This document shows positions 61,261 to 64,000 of a stretch of 64,000 nt of DNA, one piece after another; position 1 is the first letter of the stretch, and the number at the start of each line of letters is the position of its first letter. The translations under genes were made by a program, and so were the position numbers. Under the pieces are notes generated by a model. It had not been told where the DNA came from, searched no databases, and saw only the letters and a list, made by a program, of their open reading frames with translations. The DNA comes from JASHPR01 sp963729365. GTDB taxonomy: Bacteria > Actinomycetota > Actinomycetes > Streptosporangiales > Streptosporangiaceae. The DNA is taken from positions 1,244,213 through 1,308,212 of the forward strand of contig CAVSNQ010000013.1 of NCBI GenBank assembly GCA_963729365.1, given 5' to 3'.

Positions 61261-61300
61261 GGTACGGGGCGCCTCCCTTCCGGGGGAGCCGCCCCGTACC
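61261..61300. other. Long hairpin between tRNA-Lys and the YCII gene
   Basis: GGTACGGGGCG (61261-61271) pairs with CGCCCCGTACC (61290-61300) at all 11 positions, and CTCCC with GGGAG adds an inner stem. There is no U tract. It could be a terminator for an upstream tRNA transcript, a REP-like sequence, or a structured RNA. Confidence 0.55.
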
Positions 61301-61402
61301 GGGATCCAAACGGGTTCCAGGGCCGTGGCAGCGGTTGTCGCAGAAGTGATCGCCCAGGTAAAACGGTACGGCATGGTGGGCTGAACGGAAGGAGCCTCGA
61401 CG

Positions 61403-61762
61403 ATGACGCTGTATGTGGCCTTGTGCTACTACGACCGGGACCAGCCATGGGACGGAGTGCCGGACAAGGAGTCCACCCCCGAGTACACCGAGTTCGCCCG
61501 GCGGGCTACCGAGGCCGGGGTCATGCGCGGCGGTGAAGCCCTGCACCCGGTGACCATGTCGACCACCATCACCGTCTCGGGCGGCAAGGGCGGCGACGTC
61601 CTGGTGACCGACGGTCCTTACGCTGAGGCGAAGGAGGTCTTGGCCGGGTACTTCCTGCTGGAGGCGGCCGACCTGGACGAGGCCATCGCGTGGGCGGCGC
61701 AGATCCCGGCTGCCTGGCGGGGGAAGATCGAGCTTCGCCCGGTAGCGCCGGCCCACGCCTAG
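61403..61762 (+). CDS. YCII-related (DGPF) protein
   Basis: The 119-residue protein has the YCII/DGPF signature VTDGPYAEAKEVLAGYFLLEA and an N-terminal LYVALCYYDRDQ strand. Such proteins are almost always next to ECF42-type sigma factors, as here, 10 bp upstream. A direct role in signalling or in an enzymatic reaction is suspected but not known. GAAGGAG precedes the ATG. Confidence 0.92.
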   Translation: MTLYVALCYYDRDQPWDGVPDKESTPEYTEFARRATEAGVMRGGEALHPVTMSTTITVSGGKGGDVLVTDGPYAEAKEVLAGYFLLEAADLDEAIAWAAQIPAAWRGKIELRPVAPAHA

Positions 61763-61772
61763 GCACCCTGGC

Positions 61773-63035
61773 ATGGACGCCGCCGGCACTCTGGCCGAGG
61801 TGCTGAAGGACGAAGGTCCCAGGGTGCTGGCCACGCTGGCCAGGACCATCGGCGACCTGGCCGTAGCCGAGGACGCGCTCTCCGAGGCCACGATCACCGC
61901 CCTGGATGCCTGGCCCAGAACGGGGATCCCTGACAACCCGCGGGCCTGGCTGGCGGTGGTCGCCCGCCGCAAGGCGCTTGACCTGCTGCGACGCGAGTCA
62001 GCCCGGGCGGCCAAGGAGGCCGCCGCGTTCCGGTGGGGAACCGGGGCCGCGCCGGACCAGATCGAGGAGGCGATCGAGGCAATGGAGCCGGAGACGTCTC
62101 TGCGCGACGACATGCTGCGCCTGATCTTCACCTGCTGCCACCCGGCGCTTAGCCGTGAGGCCCAGGTGGCCCTCTCGCTGCGCACGCTGGCCCGCCTCGA
62201 GGTGCCGGCCATCGCCCGCGCCTTCCTGGTGTCTGAGGCCACCATGGCCAAGCGCCTGGTACGGGCCCGCTCCAAGATCGCCACGGCCCGCATCCCCTAC
62301 GCGATCCCCGCCGACACCGAGCTTCCCGGCCGGCTGGCCGCAGTGCTGGCCGTGGTGTACCTGATCGCCACCGAGGCCCACGCCCCGACCGGCGGGCACG
62401 CGGTGGCCCGGGTCGATCTCGAGGCCGAGGCGATCCGGCTGGCTCGCTTGCTGGCCAGCCTGATGCCCGACGAGCCCGAGGCGCTCTCCCTGCTTGCCCT
62501 GTTGCTGCTGACCTCGGCCCGCACCCCCGCCCGCACCGACGCCGACGGTAACCCGGTGACCCTGGCCGACCAGGACCGCACCCGCTGGAACCGAGCCGCG
62601 ATCGCCGAGGGTTCGGCGTGGCTGTCCGAGGCGGTGACCCGGTCCGGCGGGGTCGCCGGGCCCTATCAGATCCAGGCTCACCTCGCCGCGGCCCACTCGA
62701 CCGCTCCCAGCTGGCAGGAGACGGACTGGGACCGGATCGTCGGCCTCTACGACCTGCTCGGGTCGATCACGGCCAGCCCGGTGGTGGCGCTCAACCGGGC
62801 GGTCGCGGTTACCGAGCGCGACGGCCCCGAGGCGGGGCTGGCTGCCCTGAAGACCATCGCCGGCCTGGAGTACTCCCATCTGTGGCACGCTGCCCTGGCG
62901 GACAACCTGTGCCGGCTCGGCCGCACGAGCGACGCGGCCGGAGAACTTCACACCGCGGTGACCCTGGCGCCCAGCGAGGTCGAACAGCGCCTCCTGCAGG
63001 GCCGTCTGCGCAAGGTGCGGTCCGAGCTCGGCTGA
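61773..63035 (+). CDS. ECF42-type RNA polymerase sigma factor with C-terminal extension
   Basis: The 420-residue protein joins a sigma region 2/4 module (GDLAVAEDALSEATITALDAW, NPRAWLAVVARRKALDLLRRES, MLRLIFTCCHPALSREAQVALSLRTLARL then VPAIARAFLVSEATMAKRLV) to a long helical C-terminal extension. This extension has the conserved LLTSARTPARTDADGNPVTL and a TPR-like end (LVALNRAV-type, WHAALADNLCRLGRTSDAAG). The build and the YCII neighbour identify the ECF42 group, which lacks a classical anti-sigma factor. It probably controls the YCII gene and perhaps the SRPBCC gene downstream. Confidence 0.93.
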   Translation: MDAAGTLAEVLKDEGPRVLATLARTIGDLAVAEDALSEATITALDAWPRTGIPDNPRAWLAVVARRKALDLLRRESARAAKEAAAFRWGTGAAPDQIEEAIEAMEPETSLRDDMLRLIFTCCHPALSREAQVALSLRTLARLEVPAIARAFLVSEATMAKRLVRARSKIATARIPYAIPADTELPGRLAAVLAVVYLIATEAHAPTGGHAVARVDLEAEAIRLARLLASLMPDEPEALSLLALLLLTSARTPARTDADGNPVTLADQDRTRWNRAAIAEGSAWLSEAVTRSGGVAGPYQIQAHLAAAHSTAPSWQETDWDRIVGLYDLLGSITASPVVALNRAVAVTERDGPEAGLAALKTIAGLEYSHLWHAALADNLCRLGRTSDAAGELHTAVTLAPSEVEQRLLQGRLRKVRSELG

Positions 63036-63247
63036 CCGCGTTCTGGTTTTCTCACTTTCCTTGCCTGGCTTTCTCCCCGGATATGTCCTGCGCCCGCTTC
63101 ACCGTTCGTCCTTTCCCTGCAAGAGCGGTCCCCGATCTCGCGGATCGCCCAGGGAAGGAGAAGCAGATGACTGGCAGCAGCACCAAGCAGGCCGGGGCGC
63201 CGGGCGTCAGTTCCGGTACCCAGCTGAGTTCACAAGGAGGCACCACC

Positions 63248-63727
63248 ATGACCGACGAAACCATCAGCGCAACCACGATCATTAACGCCCCAGCCGAGGC
63301 GATCTTCGCCGTACTCGCCGACCCCGCCAAGCACGCCGCGATCGACGGCACCGGGTGGGTCCGCGAGCCCCTTGACGGCCAGCCGCTGACCGCGGCGGGT
63401 CAGGTGTTCCGGATGGCCATGTACAACGACAACGTCCCGGGCGGGCACTACCGGATGGCCAACCGGGTGCAGGTGTTCGACCCGCCACGCGCCATCTCCT
63501 GGGAGCCAGGCATGGACACCGGCGATGGCAACCCGCAGATCGTCGGCCACATCTGGCGTTACGACCTGGCCCCTGCCGGACCATCCGGAACCAAGACCAC
63601 CCTCTCCTATGACTGGTCGGCGGTCCCCGACTCCCTCCGCCAGCGACTCCCATTCCCATTCCCCCCGTTTGCCGCAGATCATCTGAGCAACTCTCTGGCT
63701 CACCTCGCCGAACTGGTCACCGGGTAA
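63248..63727 (+). CDS. SRPBCC family protein
   Basis: The 159-residue protein has a START/Bet v1-like fold: TTIINAPAEAIFAVLADPAKHAAIDGTGW at the N-terminus and a C-terminal helix ADHLSNSLAHLAELV. Relatives bind hydrophobic ligands or act as polyketide cyclases. AAGGAGG lies 7 nt before the ATG at 63248. Another in-frame ATG at 63167 has its own AAGGAG and would add 27 Ser/Thr/Gly-rich residues. It is probably part of the YCII-ECF42 transcription unit. Confidence 0.88.
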   Translation: MTDETISATTIINAPAEAIFAVLADPAKHAAIDGTGWVREPLDGQPLTAAGQVFRMAMYNDNVPGGHYRMANRVQVFDPPRAISWEPGMDTGDGNPQIVGHIWRYDLAPAGPSGTKTTLSYDWSAVPDSLRQRLPFPFPPFAADHLSNSLAHLAELVTG

Positions 63728-63800
63728 CCGGCCAGCAGGCCGGCCAGTCCCTGCCTCTGGCCTGGCCAGGCCGGGTGGCTGTATACGTGGTCGCCGGAGC

Positions 63801-63832
63801 TGCCGGAGCCCGGCGCTGTCCGGGCTCCGGCA
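63801..63832. terminator. Strong hairpin, probable terminator
   Basis: TGCCGGAGCCCGG (63801-63813) pairs perfectly with CCGGGCTCCGGCA (63820-63832) across a 6-nt loop. It ends the ECF42-SRPBCC unit and directly precedes the hydrolase fragment. Confidence 0.8.
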
Positions 63833-63842
63833 GGCTCACAGG

Positions 63843-64000
63843 GCCGCCGGCGGCCCGGACACCCCCGCCTACGCCGCCCTGGCCGGCGTCGCCGACCCGG
63901 CCAGGCGTCCGCCCGCCTACATCGAGGTCGCCCAGCTCGACATGTTCCGCGACGAAGACCTCGCCTACGCCCTGCGCCTCGGCCAGGCCGGCGTACCCGT
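63843..64000 (+). pseudogene. Alpha/beta hydrolase C-terminal fragment, 5' truncated (runs off the window)
   Basis: The forward strand from 63843 encodes GGPDTPAYAALAGVADPARR and PPAYIEVAQLDMFRDEDLAY, the region around the catalytic aspartate of HSL-type esterases/lipases. There is no start codon: the frame stays open back through the hairpin and the family similarity begins abruptly. The 5' two thirds of the gene, with the catalytic serine, is missing. The histidine region would lie beyond the window. Confidence 0.65.

Overview
The window is very GC-rich, densely packed chromosomal DNA with GTG/TTG starts, purine-rich ribosome binding sites and many 1-4 nt gene overlaps. A clear mycothiol cysteine ligase gene (mshC), together with ROK regulators, DUF4192, an ECF42-type sigma factor and an LCP protein, points to a soil-type actinobacterium of the class Actinomycetes. 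The genus cannot be named from this sequence alone.

Layout. 0-6.5 kb: the 5' end of a leftward gene, a flavin-type oxidase, an Asp/Glu racemase-like protein, a DUF4192 protein, and an overlapping operon of ECF sigma factor, zinc anti-sigma factor and an ABC-2-like transporter. 6.5-16.6 kb: GNAT, membrane glycosyltransferase-like protein, mshC, amidase, YbaK-like deacylase, CPBP protease, a second large membrane protein with an apparent frameshift near its start, a methyltransferase and a small membrane protein. 16.6-29.8 kb: a glycoside-utilisation locus. One operon runs left (PfkB kinase, GH4 glycosidase, ROK repressor). The divergent one runs right (ROK kinase, lipoprotein binding protein, Opp/Dpp-type permeases and ATPases, second GH4 enzyme, BadF-type kinase). 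The shared promoter region carries a perfect 11-bp-arm palindrome, the likely operator. 29.8-36.3 kb: housekeeping genes including a SpoU methyltransferase, a binding-protein/VWA lipoprotein-like protein, an APH-like phosphotransferase, an FMN-type oxidase, oligoribonuclease and tRNA-His.

36.36-43.70 kb: a probable decayed island. A 14-bp exact copy of the tRNA-His 3' end recurs at 43683-43696. Between the two copies lie transaldolase, a FUSC-family membrane protein whose C-terminus is derived from an epoxide hydrolase, a VOC protein, a broken carboxylesterase, a second epoxide hydrolase fragment, an intact epoxide hydrolase, an ANTAR remnant and an HNH-like gene cut at the repeat. No integrase is visible.

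43.7-64 kb: an MFS/DeoR pair; a sulfotransferase-SDR-DUF1214-SnoaL group with a site matching the KstR steroid-regulon palindrome; a methyltransferase; an LCP cell-wall ligase; a LuxR-type regulator; an OmpR-type two-component system whose kinase has a 60-residue insertion in its dimerisation domain; a sulfite-oxidase-like molybdoenzyme; fructosamine kinase; low-molecular-weight phosphatase; an amine-oxidase-type flavoprotein; a secreted sedolisin; tRNA-Lys; and a YCII-ECF42-SRPBCC module. The right edge holds a 5'-truncated alpha/beta hydrolase fragment.
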